Below are positions 6,560-14,676 of a DNA stretch of 64,000 nucleotides, in pieces. The notes under the pieces are model-generated. The model searched no databases and was not told where the DNA came from. It saw only the letters and a list, made by a program, of their open reading frames with translations. Positions within the stretch are counted from its first letter, which is position 1. Each line of letters opens with the position of its first letter. This DNA is from Collinsella aerofaciens (GTDB lineage: Bacteria; Actinomycetota; Coriobacteriia; Coriobacteriales; Coriobacteriaceae). Both the position numbers and the translations under genes were made by a program. The stretch covers positions 62,001 to 126,000 of the forward strand of contig NZ_JADMOP010000005.1 in NCBI RefSeq assembly GCF_015558785.1, written 5' to 3'.

Positions 6560-9277
6560 TCAGTTGTTATTGCCACCATCGAGCAATGCCTCAAAATCCT
6601 TCGCCGGCATGGGGCGGTAGTAGAGGAAGCCCTGAGCGTAGCGGGCGCCCATTTGTCGTAGCATGTTCGCCTGCTCATTTGTCTCGACGCCTTCAACCAC
6701 GACGGGCAGATGGAGCGACTGCGCCATCTCGAGCATCGATGACACGATCTGCGCGCTGCGGCCTTGATCGCGGTCGGTGGGCACAAAGGTGCGGTCGAGC
6801 TTGATGACGTCGACGTTGACGTTCTTGAGCATCGCGAGCGTGGACTGGCCGGTGCCAAAATCGTCCATGTAGGTCGAGAAGCCACGGGTGTGCAGATCCG
6901 CGGTCAGCTTATCCACGGCCTCGGACTCTCCGGTATAGGCGGTCTCGGTGATCTCGATGTGCATGAGTTCGGGCGGCAGGTTGTACTGGGCGGCGAGCGA
7001 CCCCATATGCTCGGCGACATCGCAGGCAAGAATGTCTACGCGCGACACATTGAGGGAAATCGGAACCACGCGAAGTCCTCGATTGAGGCGCTCGCGGAGC
7101 CACATGGCGACGCCCTGCCAAACATATTTGTCGAGCGTCACTACAAAGCCGCTTTCCTCGAGTGCGGGGATAAACGTTGCGGGCGAAATAAGAGAGCCGT
7201 TCTTGTCAATCCAGCGGGTGAGTGCTTCGGCGCCAATAATCTCGCCGGTTTCCATATCGACCTGGGGCTGAAGATAGTACGTGATGCGACCATTTGACAG
7301 CGCGTACTGGAATTCGGTCAGCGTGCGGTTGAACACGATTTCGCGCTTGTACTCCTCGGGGCAAAAAATGGCAATGCGCTCCTTAAAGTCGTTTTTTGCG
7401 CGCCGATTGGTAAACATGGCCTTTGCCTGCGCATCGATGGTGATCTCCTCATTGGAATCGATGGGGTAAACGCCCATGGACGGCCAAAAACCTACGCCGC
7501 CATCATGCCTGGCTACTGCCTCGCGAACGCGGTTGTAGATTTGATGGACGGTGATGTGCTTAAAGGGGATGAGTACGCAAAAGTCATCTTGGCCCCAGTA
7601 CCCTGCGACGCCCATATCGGCATTCTCGATGTCCTTGAGGACCGTGCCCACATCGGCAAGCAGGCGGTCGCCTTCGGCCTGTCCATACCATTCATTAAAC
7701 AGGCGCATGTGGCCCATGTCGACCGTGGCGATGCACCAGGTGCCGTTGCGCCTTGCCTCGAGAAATGCGTTGGCGCGCCGCATAAACTCGCTGGGTCGAT
7801 AGAGACCCGTGAGCGAGTCGATACGTTCGGCTATGGCGCTTTTGCGCTCCGCCTCGGGTATGGGGAGGCTGTCGTTGGGAACAAGCCCGCCGGCCGTGCG
7901 AAGGCGACGGTCGAGTTCGCCTAAAACGGCGGTCGCTTGATGGGTTAAGTGCTCGTAAAAGGCCGGGACGACAAGGCAGACGGGAGTAATGGTGTCGCCT
8001 GCGATTCGAACAGGAGCGAAAACGGCCTCTTTAAGGTGGCGGGTCAGTTGCTCGAATGCCTCGTGGTCTAGGTCGTTGCTGAGCACGACGAACTGAACGC
8101 TTCGTGAACGGTAGACCCGGCTCCTGCCGCGAGTGATCGACAGCATGCGGCCTGCGTATTCGGCAAGCATGTTGTCGACAGCCTCGGCCCCGTAGAGCTC
8201 GTTGAGCTTTGTCGTGCCACGAACGCGCACCGCTATAAGCCCTGTCTCGCAACGATCGCGGCGGCAGGCGTCGATGGCGTTGGCCAGCATGCGCTGCGTT
8301 CCGAGGCCTGTGGCAGCGTCGACGGTTTCGGCAAGTGAGTGGTTGACGAGCTCGCCGACATAGAGCGAGGGGACATTTCCGTCGCCGTCGATACGAAACC
8401 CGCGAGCACGGCAAAGGACGTAGTCGCCGACGGCGTTGCGCACACGATACTGCATGACGCGACGGTGCTTGGTGCCGTTGTAGACTTGGTCGATGTCGTT
8501 GATGCAGGCCTCAAGGTCGTCGGGATGGACGCGCGTTTTCCAGTAATCGCGACAGTTGTCTATGTGCTCCGAGGGAAGGCCAAGATCGCGCAAGGCACCT
8601 TGTGACCAAAGGGTGCGATGTTTGTCCAAGTTCTCGATAAAGAAATAACGGCCCTCGTTGAGCATCGAAAAGGCGTCAAAAATTCGATCGCTTATTTCGA
8701 AGTCGTCGGCGTGAACTTGCGTGATATTGCGTCGATCGAGGTGCATGGCATGACGTAGCTTGTAGTCGTACATGCGATGGTCGGCATCGAGCGTCATGCG
8801 ATTGGAAGCTTCGCCCAGGGCGGGGTCGGCATGTGACACTCCGTAGCTAAACGAGTGGGGCATCTCGGAATCGTTGTTTTTGAGCAGAACCGTTCGGCAG
8901 TGTTTCAGACGTTCGGCGAGGTCGTCCTCGGTTGCAATCGTAGATAGGATGGCAAACTCGTCGCCGCCTATGCGAAACGCCGCTTCGCCCACCTTCATAT
9001 ACAGCTTAAGATAGAGACTTACCTGCAAGATATAGCGGTTGCCCTCGTCATGGCCAAAGACGTCGTTGCAGTGCTTGAGATTGTCGATATCGATGAACGC
9101 CATGGTAACGGGGGCGTCCTGCTCCCAGAGTTCTTCGAGGGAGCGGGCAAAGCCGCCGCGGTTACCAAGCCCGGTAAGCTGGTCGGTAAAGGCGGTCCTG
9201 ATCAGATCGTCTTGACGTTCGAGAAGGTCGCGGACGGTCTTTTCGAGCGTTTCGGTGTAATTGCTGACAGTTTCCAT
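6560..9277 (-). CDS. Composite GGDEF-PAS-GGDEF-GGDEF-EAL cyclic-di-GMP enzyme
   Basis: The 905-residue protein starts with a coiled segment and an intact GGDEF domain (DQLTGLGNRGGF, then RIGGDEFAI). A PAS-like module follows (QYRVRNAVGDYVLCRARGFR), then a degenerate cyclase domain (SRSVQFVVL) and a third with GQDDF in place of GGDEF. The C-terminal EAL phosphodiesterase domain looks intact: GAEALTRW, SLNVSR, HIEITETA, DDFGTGQS, KLDRTF, VVEGVET and YAQGFLYYRP are all present. One cyclase and one phosphodiesterase domain therefore look catalytic. The first 500 residues parallel the protein at 4903-6432. No transmembrane helix or signal peptide is visible. The ribosome-binding site is weak. Confidence 0.92.
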   Translation of the reverse strand: METVSNYTETLEKTVRDLLERQDDLIRTAFTDQLTGLGNRGGFARSLEELWEQDAPVTMAFIDIDNLKHCNDVFGHDEGNRYILQVSLYLKLYMKVGEAAFRIGGDEFAILSTIATEDDLAERLKHCRTVLLKNNDSEMPHSFSYGVSHADPALGEASNRMTLDADHRMYDYKLRHAMHLDRRNITQVHADDFEISDRIFDAFSMLNEGRYFFIENLDKHRTLWSQGALRDLGLPSEHIDNCRDYWKTRVHPDDLEACINDIDQVYNGTKHRRVMQYRVRNAVGDYVLCRARGFRIDGDGNVPSLYVGELVNHSLAETVDAATGLGTQRMLANAIDACRRDRCETGLIAVRVRGTTKLNELYGAEAVDNMLAEYAGRMLSITRGRSRVYRSRSVQFVVLSNDLDHEAFEQLTRHLKEAVFAPVRIAGDTITPVCLVVPAFYEHLTHQATAVLGELDRRLRTAGGLVPNDSLPIPEAERKSAIAERIDSLTGLYRPSEFMRRANAFLEARRNGTWCIATVDMGHMRLFNEWYGQAEGDRLLADVGTVLKDIENADMGVAGYWGQDDFCVLIPFKHITVHQIYNRVREAVARHDGGVGFWPSMGVYPIDSNEEITIDAQAKAMFTNRRAKNDFKERIAIFCPEEYKREIVFNRTLTEFQYALSNGRITYYLQPQVDMETGEIIGAEALTRWIDKNGSLISPATFIPALEESGFVVTLDKYVWQGVAMWLRERLNRGLRVVPISLNVSRVDILACDVAEHMGSLAAQYNLPPELMHIEITETAYTGESEAVDKLTADLHTRGFSTYMDDFGTGQSTLAMLKNVNVDVIKLDRTFVPTDRDQGRSAQIVSSMLEMAQSLHLPVVVEGVETNEQANMLRQMGARYAQGFLYYRPMPAKDFEALLDGGNNN

Positions 9278-9601
9278 GTTCTAAGCGGCTTTCTGAGGTC
9301 GGGGCGGATTGCGTCGGGCGAGCTCGTTGTGTACACGCGTCGTTGCTCAGCGCTTTGCATGTATCCAGGCCCCCGCCTTGCCGCGTTGTTGAGTTAATTT
9401 GCCGGTTAATGTTCGCTGTTGATAACAGCTGAGTAGTGTAAACAATAGTGCACAATTATATATGGGTGCACATGCTGTGGGCGGCTATTATTCGACAAAC
9501 GGTAGCGCGACGATGCGATGTTCGATGAAAATGCGACTGAGACGATGTATGTTGACGGGTATACTTGTTCCGTTTGAATTTGTGGGGACGGAGATGGTCG
9601 C
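9278..9601. other. Divergent intergenic region between cyclic-di-GMP gene and patatin gene
   Basis: This 324-bp stretch holds no supported gene and is A+T-richer in its centre. A TATAAT on the minus strand (9460 to 9455) is flanked by two GTGCAC palindromes and could serve the cyclase gene. A TATACT at 9560-9565 could be the -10 box for the patatin gene. Neither has a convincing -35 box. Confidence 0.5.
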
Positions 9602-10471
9602 ATGGCACAGTCAAATACGACGCGCACAGTGGGGCTGGCACTCGAGGGAGGCGGCTACCGCGGTATGTATACGGCGGGCGTGCTCGACGTTTGGATGGAG
9701 CACGGCTTGACCTGCGACCATATGGTGGGTGTCTCGGCGGGCGCGGCGTTTGGCTACAACTTTAAATCGCGCCAGATCGGCCGCGCCATTCGCTACAACA
9801 AGGCTTATTGCGCCGACAAGCGCTATGCGGGTGTAGCAAGCTGGCTGCGGACCGGCGATATGTTCAATGCCGATTTTGCCTATCACGAGGTGCCTATCGA
9901 GCGCGATCCCATCGACTTGGAGGCGTACCGCGCCTGCCCCATGCGATTTACGTGCGTGTGTACCGATATCGAGACGGGCAAGGCCGTCTATCACGACCTG
10001 CCCTATGGCGATGAGCGCGATATCGAGTGGATCCGGGCGTCATCGGCGATTCCTGTGGCGACGCGTCCCGTTGCTATTGACGGGCATAAGTATCTGGATG
10101 GTGGCGTGGCTGACTCTATTCCCAGCGCTTGGCTGTTTGCGCAGGGGTATGACCGCAATATCGTGGTACTCACGCAGCCGGCGGGCTTTGTGAAGCAGCC
10201 CAACAGCGTGATGCCCATGCTGCGGCGCGTGTTCCGTCACTATCCGGAGTTTGTCGCAGCGCTTGAGCATCGGCATGAGGTCTACAATGCCACGCTCGAT
10301 GATTTGGCGCGTCGTGAGGCCGCCGGCGATATCTTTGTGGTGCGTCCGAGCGAATCGGTGAAGGTGCCGTCGCTGTGTCGTGAGCCCGATGAACTTGAGC
10401 GCATCTACCAGATTGGTCGCCGCGATGCGGAGGCGACTTTGCCGGCGTTGGAAGCGTATCTGGCGGGGTAA
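9602..10471 (+). CDS. Patatin-like phospholipase
   Basis: This 289-residue protein carries the patatin catalytic features: a glycine-rich oxyanion loop LEGGGYRGMYTAGVLD, the nucleophile motif GVSAG (Gly-x-Ser-x-Gly) near residue 45, and the Asp of the Ser-Asp dyad in YLDGGVADSIP. The family hydrolyses acyl ester bonds of phospholipids or acylglycerols. No signal peptide is seen, so it acts in the cytoplasm or at the inner membrane face, unless it is exported by a non-classical route. The ATG at 9602 follows the purine-rich GGGGACGGAG. It resembles the YjjU/RssA group of small patatins. It is monocistronic and followed by a strong hairpin. Confidence 0.9.
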   Translation: MAQSNTTRTVGLALEGGGYRGMYTAGVLDVWMEHGLTCDHMVGVSAGAAFGYNFKSRQIGRAIRYNKAYCADKRYAGVASWLRTGDMFNADFAYHEVPIERDPIDLEAYRACPMRFTCVCTDIETGKAVYHDLPYGDERDIEWIRASSAIPVATRPVAIDGHKYLDGGVADSIPSAWLFAQGYDRNIVVLTQPAGFVKQPNSVMPMLRRVFRHYPEFVAALEHRHEVYNATLDDLARREAAGDIFVVRPSESVKVPSLCREPDELERIYQIGRRDAEATLPALEAYLAG

Positions 10472-10481
10472 GGGTCGCATG

Positions 10482-10529
10482 TGGAAAGCGCATCCCGGAA
10501 TGGAGGTCCAAACTGGGATGCGCTTTCCA
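10482..10529. terminator. Strong hairpin between convergent patatin and thiE genes
   Basis: The 15-base arms TGGAAAGCGCATCCC and GGGATGCGCTTTCCA pair perfectly around an 18-base loop. The position between convergent stops suggests a bidirectional terminator, but neither side has a T-tract. Confidence 0.65.
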
Positions 10530-10572
10530 TTGCTGAAGATGTGAGGCTGCGAATCGGCTGCTCGGCTTATGG

Positions 10573-11268
10573 CTATGCCTGCTGCCAGGTGTCGACAAGC
10601 TCCTTGGCCGCGGCGTAGGGGTCATCGGCGCTGCAGACGGCGCTCACCACAAAGAAGCCGTTGACGCCGGTGGCCTTAAGCTGCGGCAGGTCGGCTGTCT
10701 TAACGCCGCCGCCCACCACGATGGGCACGGGGCTTGCCGCGTGGAGTGCGGCCAGGTCCTCAAAGCTCTTGGTGATGATAGAGCCGTCGGCCGCGCGTCC
10801 GCAGTCGCGCTTGGTCTCGGTCTCGTGGAGCGGGCCGATGCCCAGGTAGTCGACCAGGCTCATGTCGGCGGTCTTGACGTACTCGAGCATCTCCTCACAA
10901 CGGGCCGAAAGGCCCACGATGGCGTCGGGGCCCAGCAGCTTGCGACAGACCTCGACGGGAATATCGCTTTGGCCCACGTGCACGCCGTCGACGGCAATAC
11001 CCTGCTCGCGCGCGGCGAGTACACAGTCCAGACGGTCGTCGATTAACAGGGCGACCTGACCGGTCTTGCCAGCCTGTGCGATTGCCTGCGCGGCGTCGCC
11101 GGTCAGCGCGATGATCTCGCGGGCGCTTGCCACCTTGGAGCGCACCTGGATGCAGGTAAAGCCGGCGTCGAGCGCCTGGGCCACCACATCGCCCACGGGG
11201 CGTCCCAGCGTATTTTCGGGGCCGAGTACCAGATAGGCCGAGATATCAAGGTTGTCGCGGATGCTCAT
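10573..11268 (-). CDS. thiE: Thiamine-phosphate synthase ThiE
   Basis: The 231-residue TIM-barrel enzyme joins the pyrimidine (HMP-PP) and thiazole (HET-P) phosphates to form thiamine phosphate. Recognisable elements are CIQVRSK near the N-terminus, LLIDDRLD, GVHVGQSDIP, VGLSARC, YLGIGPLHETETKRD and PIVVGGGVKTADLP, in the family order. The ATG at 11268 overlaps the stop of the preceding thiamine-binding gene by four bases (ATGA), and AGGAGG lies upstream. It is the third gene of the TPP-riboswitch operon and so should be repressed by thiamine pyrophosphate. With ThiM but no thiC or thiG in this window, the locus fits salvage of thiazole and pyrimidine moieties. Confidence 0.94.
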   Translation of the reverse strand: MSIRDNLDISAYLVLGPENTLGRPVGDVVAQALDAGFTCIQVRSKVASAREIIALTGDAAQAIAQAGKTGQVALLIDDRLDCVLAAREQGIAVDGVHVGQSDIPVEVCRKLLGPDAIVGLSARCEEMLEYVKTADMSLVDYLGIGPLHETETKRDCGRAADGSIITKSFEDLAALHAASPVPIVVGGGVKTADLPQLKATGVNGFFVVSAVCSADDPYAAAKELVDTWQQA

Positions 11269-11606
11269 CGTGCTTCCTCCTGCTTTTTGATCTGCGCTTC
11301 CATGCGTTCAAGCTTGCCGGTCATGGTGTCGGTAAATCCGGGCCGAATATCGGCTTTGAGCACGACTTCGGTGCGGATGCCCTTGCTCGCCAACACAAAG
11401 GTTGCGTCGCGCACGACCTGCATGACCTCGTCCCAGTCGCCCTCGATCTCGGTGAACATCGAGGTGGTGCGGTTGGGAAGGCCGCTCTCGCGAATGACGC
11501 GCACGACCTCGGCGACCTCGGCGGACAGCTCATCGCCGGTGCCGCACGGGGCGATGGCCACAGCGATGAGCGTGTTCATGCCGGCATTGGTTGCGGGCTC
11601 GGACAT
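11265..11606 (-). CDS. MTH1187-family thiamine-binding protein
   Basis: The 113-residue protein belongs to the MTH1187/YkoF-like (former DUF77) fold: IAVAIAPCGTGDELS at the N-terminus, then TSMFTEIEGDWDEVMQVV and LKADIRPGFTDTMTGKLERM. Members bind thiamine or its HMP part and are often found next to thiamine genes or Ykof-type transporters. It lies between thiM and thiE, with translational overlap (ATGA) into thiE. The ATG at 11606 is three bases after the thiM stop, and GAGGAGG within the end of thiM serves as its ribosome-binding site. It may hold thiamine precursors for the two enzymes (inference). Confidence 0.85.
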   Translation of the reverse strand: MSEPATNAGMNTLIAVAIAPCGTGDELSAEVAEVVRVIRESGLPNRTTSMFTEIEGDWDEVMQVVRDATFVLASKGIRTEVVLKADIRPGFTDTMTGKLERMEAQIKKQEEAR

Positions 11607-11609
11607 GGC

Positions 11610-12449
11610 CTATGCCTCCTCGAGGTCGAGCTGGTTGTTGGCGATGTCCTGGGCGGTTGCGCGGTAGAGCTCGTCGATAAAGGCGACCTTAAAGCTTGCC
11701 GGGGCGTCAGCGACAGCGGCGGCACGCGAGCCGGCAACGTTGTAGACGGCGGTGCCGCAGACGGCGGCCGTAAACGGGTCGGCAGCGCAGGCGTACACAG
11801 CCAGCACGCCGCCTTGCGAGCAGCCGCAACCGGTGATCTTGGACATGAGCGGGCTGCCGCCGTGGGACTTGGCCACGGTCGTGCCGTCGGTGATCAGGTC
11901 GACTTCGCCCGAGACCACTACGGCGCCGCCGGTGTAGCGGGCGAGCGCCACGGCGGCGCCGCGGGCGGCATCGACCGTGTCGGTGGTATCGACACCGCGT
12001 ACGCGGCTCAGATCAGCCGCCTCGCCCTCAAGACCCCACAGGCCGGCGAGCGCGATGATCTCGGAGGCGTTGCCGCGCACGATGGCGGGCTTGTACTGCT
12101 TGAGCTCGTTTACCAGCTGGGTGCGAAGGCTACCGATGCCCAGGCCCACCGGATCGAGCACCCAGGGCTTGCCGGCGTCGTGTGCCGCCTTCGCCGCGCG
12201 GGGAATCGTCTGCTCGTAGATAGGGAAGAGCGTGCCCATGTTGAGATAGATGGCGCCGCCGCCGGCAACGAGCGCTTCGCCCTCGTCGGGCAGATAGACC
12301 ATGGCGGCCGATCCGCCCACGGCGAGCTGTGCGTTGGCGACAAAGTCGATCGTCACCGTGTTGGTGATGGAGCCGGCCATCGGATTGGTGGCGCGAATCT
12401 CCTCTACGGCCTTGACCACATTTTGCTTAAGCTGTTCCGAATCAATCAC
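11610..12449 (-). CDS. thiM: Hydroxyethylthiazole kinase ThiM
   Basis: The 279-residue ribokinase-fold enzyme phosphorylates 4-methyl-5-(2-hydroxyethyl)thiazole for thiamine salvage. Motifs are SITNTVTIDFVANAQLAVGG at the N-terminus, WVLDPVGLGIGSLRT, IVRGNASEIIALAG and the anion-hole/catalytic region MSKITGCGCSQGG; the cysteine matches the ThiM active site. The start is a GTG at 12449 with AAGGAGG eight bases upstream. An in-frame extension to 12563 would run through the riboswitch and is rejected. First gene of the operon thiM - thiamine-binding protein - thiE. Confidence 0.94.
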   Translation of the reverse strand: MIDSEQLKQNVVKAVEEIRATNPMAGSITNTVTIDFVANAQLAVGGSAAMVYLPDEGEALVAGGGAIYLNMGTLFPIYEQTIPRAAKAAHDAGKPWVLDPVGLGIGSLRTQLVNELKQYKPAIVRGNASEIIALAGLWGLEGEAADLSRVRGVDTTDTVDAARGAAVALARYTGGAVVVSGEVDLITDGTTVAKSHGGSPLMSKITGCGCSQGGVLAVYACAADPFTAAVCGTAVYNVAGSRAAAVADAPASFKVAFIDELYRATAQDIANNQLDLEEA

Positions 12450-12475
12450 TGCACATGCCTCCTTGGCATAGAAAA

Positions 12476-12501
12476 GGGGCGCTGTGCATAGACAGCGCCC
12501 C
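12476..12501 (-). terminator. Riboswitch expression-platform terminator
   Basis: Read on the minus strand, the 10-base arms GGGGCGCTGT and ACAGCGCCCC form a stem followed by CTTTTC. It lies between the TPP aptamer and the thiM ribosome-binding site, the expected place for a transcription terminator formed when TPP is bound. Confidence 0.85.
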
Positions 12502-12509
12502 TGTAAAGG

Positions 12510-12608
12510 CGGCATGCTCCCTACGCCAGCATTAACTGACAGGTTCAAAGGATTGGGCCCCATGCCCTCTCAGCCTTGTGGTTTGCACCGCCGGCACTCC
12601 CGCATCGA
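12510..12608 (-). promoter_or_regulatory. TPP riboswitch (THI element)
   Basis: On the minus strand the thi-box elements appear in order: GGGAGTGCC, then GCTGAGAGGG, then CCTTTGAACCTGTCAGTTAA, then GCTGGCGTAGGGA. The CTGAGA and GAACCTG segments are the conserved TPP-binding cores, and ATGC/GCAT can close the P1 stem. A terminator hairpin follows. It should switch off the thiM operon when thiamine pyrophosphate is abundant. Confidence 0.95.
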
Positions 12609-12632
12609 ATCTGTTGCTCCCTATACTAGCGC

Positions 12633-12667
12633 ACCTGCCAAAAAGGGACAGGTTTATTTTGGCAGGT
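12633..12667. repeat. Short hairpin, GGGACAG-loop family (copy 4)
   Basis: The hairpin runs from ACCTGCCAAAA to TTTTGGCAGGT, with AGGGACAGGTTTA between. The same 35-base sequence occurs at 54706-54740 on the other strand without a difference. It lies between the thiamine riboswitch and the HAD gene, just upstream of that gene's likely -10 box (TACAAT, 12671-12676). Confidence 0.85.
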
Positions 12668-12705
12668 CGTTACAATAGGTAGGACCGATACGAATGGGGG
12701 GCCTT

Positions 12706-13614
12706 ATGATTAAACTTGTGCTGACCGATATGGACGATACGCTGATTCCAGCCGGGCATGACGGCGCTAGCGACTACGCCATCGAGGGCATTCATGCCAT
12801 GCAGGCGGCGGGTCTGCACTTTGGCCCGGTTTCGGGTCGCCAGCCGTCCGCGATGGGTTGGATGTTCAAAAATCGTTCCGAGTGCTTTTCGACTGGCGCG
12901 TTCTGTAACGGACAGGTCGTGTTTGTGGACGGCGAGGCGGTAGCCTCGCATGCGACCGGCAACGCCGCCCTTATGCGTTTGGCTGACTACTTGGAGCAAG
13001 AGACCGACGATACGTACCTGAAGGTCTACAGCCTGGGTGATGATTTTTGGGACAACGATGCCTATTGCGTGACGAGCGATCCCGAGCGCGTGCGTCGCGC
13101 CATGGAGTCGGGCGGCAACGCGTGGCTCAAAGGCGAAGAGGCCCCGTGCCGTCCCGTCGTCGATGAGACGCCGGTGTTTAAGGCGAATATCTGGAGTGCC
13201 CGTTCACGTGAGGAGCTCGCGGAGCTACGCGAGCGCGTTGCTGCTGAGGTGCCGGAACTCTCGCTTGTGTTTCCCAACAACCGTGTGCGCCTGTTTGACA
13301 TCCTTCCGGCCGGTTGGGACAAGGGCTGCGCTGCGCTGGAGCTGGCGCGCGCTTTGGGCCTGACGCCCGATGAGGTGGCCGTATTTGGCGATTCCGATAA
13401 CGATTTGCCCATGATCGATGCCGTTCCCAACTCCGTTGCAGTCGCCAATGCCAATGAGGCCGTCACGGCTGCCGCGCGCTGGCATATCGGCGCTGCGGCA
13501 GACGATGCGGTTGCCGGGGCCCTGCATCAGATTGCCGCCTGCGCCGCGACGGGGGAGATGCCGCCGTTTATGCGCCTGCCGGGTGCTGCCGACGCGAGTC
13601 TCACGAACAGCTAA
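12706..13614 (+). CDS. HAD-superfamily Cof-type phosphatase
   Basis: The 302-residue protein begins with HAD motif I, LVLTDMDDTLIP, with the nucleophilic aspartate. Motif II is in PVSGRQPSAM, and a Cof-type cap follows. Motif III/IV is FGDSDNDLPMIDAVPNSVAVANANEAV. Cof-type HADs dephosphorylate sugar phosphates, FMN or pyridoxal phosphate; the substrate cannot be told from sequence. The ATG at 12706 is chosen over 12694 because it follows the purine run GGGGGG and motif I then sits at the usual position. A TACAAT at 12671-12676 is a likely -10 box. The LysR gene begins 10 bases after the stop, so the two may be co-transcribed. Confidence 0.88.
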   Translation: MIKLVLTDMDDTLIPAGHDGASDYAIEGIHAMQAAGLHFGPVSGRQPSAMGWMFKNRSECFSTGAFCNGQVVFVDGEAVASHATGNAALMRLADYLEQETDDTYLKVYSLGDDFWDNDAYCVTSDPERVRRAMESGGNAWLKGEEAPCRPVVDETPVFKANIWSARSREELAELRERVAAEVPELSLVFPNNRVRLFDILPAGWDKGCAALELARALGLTPDEVAVFGDSDNDLPMIDAVPNSVAVANANEAVTAAARWHIGAAADDAVAGALHQIAACAATGEMPPFMRLPGAADASLTNS

Positions 13615-13624
13615 GGAGACAGCT

Positions 13625-14521
13625 ATGAAGCTTCAGCAGCTCAGGTATGTCGTCATAGTTGCCGAATGCGGCAGCATCACCGAGGCCTCGCGCCGGCTCT
13701 TTGTGTCGCAGCCTTCGATTACCGCATCGATCCGCGATCTCGAAAACGAGATGGGTGTGCATATCTTTGAGCGCACCAACAAGGGCGTCATTGTGTCCGA
13801 AGAGGGCGAGACCTTCTTGGGCTACGCGCGCCAGGTACTCGACCAGGCCGACCTGCTCGAGGGCAAGTACAAGGGTGCATCCGAGCAGGTGCCGCATTTT
13901 AGTGTGAGCTGTCAGCACTATTCCTTTGCTGTCAACGCGTTTGTCGATGTGATCCGTGAGTTCGATGCCGCGCGCTACGACTTTACCCTGCGCGAGGAAC
14001 AGACCCACGAGATTATCGAGGACGTCGCGCATATGAAAAGCGAGCTCGGCATCCTGTATCTGTCAGAGCACAATCGCGAGGTCATCGAGCGCATGCTCGC
14101 CGCCAACGAGCTCGTATTCGAGGGGCTCTTCTGCGCCACGCCGCATGTCTTCGTGTGCGCCGACCATCCGCTGGCGGGCCGCTCCAGCGTGACGCTCGAG
14201 GACTTGGAAGACTACCCGTTTTTGTCTTACGAGCAGGGCAGCTATAACTCGTTCTACTATTCCGAGGAACTGACCTCGACGTTTGAGCGTCGCAAGAATA
14301 TCCGCGTGCGCGACCGTGCGACGCTGTTCAACCTGGCTATGGGCCTCAACGGTTACACGGTATGCTCAGGCGTGATCAGTCACGAGCTCAACGGCCCCGG
14401 CATCATCTCGATTCCGCTCGATGTAGACGAGTACATGGAGATCGGCATCATCACGCGCAAGAACACGACACTTACGCGCTACGGGCAGGCCTATATCGAC
14501 GCGATTCGCCAGCACATTTAG
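13625..14521 (+). CDS. LysR-type transcriptional regulator, probable regulator of the downstream MetE-family gene
   Basis: This 298-residue LysR regulator has an N-terminal winged HTH (MKLQQLRYVVIVAECGSITE, then ASRRLFVSQPSITASIRDLE) at about 1-60 and a periplasmic-binding-like effector domain at about 90-290. AAGGAGA precedes the ATG at 13625; the frame is open further upstream inside the HAD gene. It lies directly upstream of and codirectional with a MetE-family gene, and the gap between them holds palindromes suited to LysR binding. By context it may respond to methionine or homocysteine status, which is an inference. Confidence 0.9.
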   Translation: MKLQQLRYVVIVAECGSITEASRRLFVSQPSITASIRDLENEMGVHIFERTNKGVIVSEEGETFLGYARQVLDQADLLEGKYKGASEQVPHFSVSCQHYSFAVNAFVDVIREFDAARYDFTLREEQTHEIIEDVAHMKSELGILYLSEHNREVIERMLAANELVFEGLFCATPHVFVCADHPLAGRSSVTLEDLEDYPFLSYEQGSYNSFYYSEELTSTFERRKNIRVRDRATLFNLAMGLNGYTVCSGVISHELNGPGIISIPLDVDEYMEIGIITRKNTTLTRYGQAYIDAIRQHI

Positions 14522-14568
14522 GCTGCTGTGCTCCGCGCGGGTCAAATCTCTTTATGGCAGTCCAGACT

Positions 14569-14589
14569 GATATAGGAAACATCTATATC
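14569..14589. promoter_or_regulatory. LysR-type operator candidate upstream of MetE-family gene
   Basis: The perfect palindrome has arms GATATAG and CTATATC around gaaacat, giving the T-N11-A layout of LysR sites. It lies 88 bases before the MetE-family start. A second perfect palindrome, ATGAGCGCTCAT, is at 14624-14635. Confidence 0.6.
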
Positions 14590-14676
14590 AAACAGTTATA
14601 AACGTATATTTTACGATGACCATATGAGCGCTCATACTCTGTCCCAGTAAAGCAACCAATGCAAAGGGAGATATCT

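Noticed and set aside
12450-12563. Upstream extension of thiM
   Set aside because: The extension translates the TPP riboswitch and its terminator; the GTG at 12449 has the ribosome-binding site.
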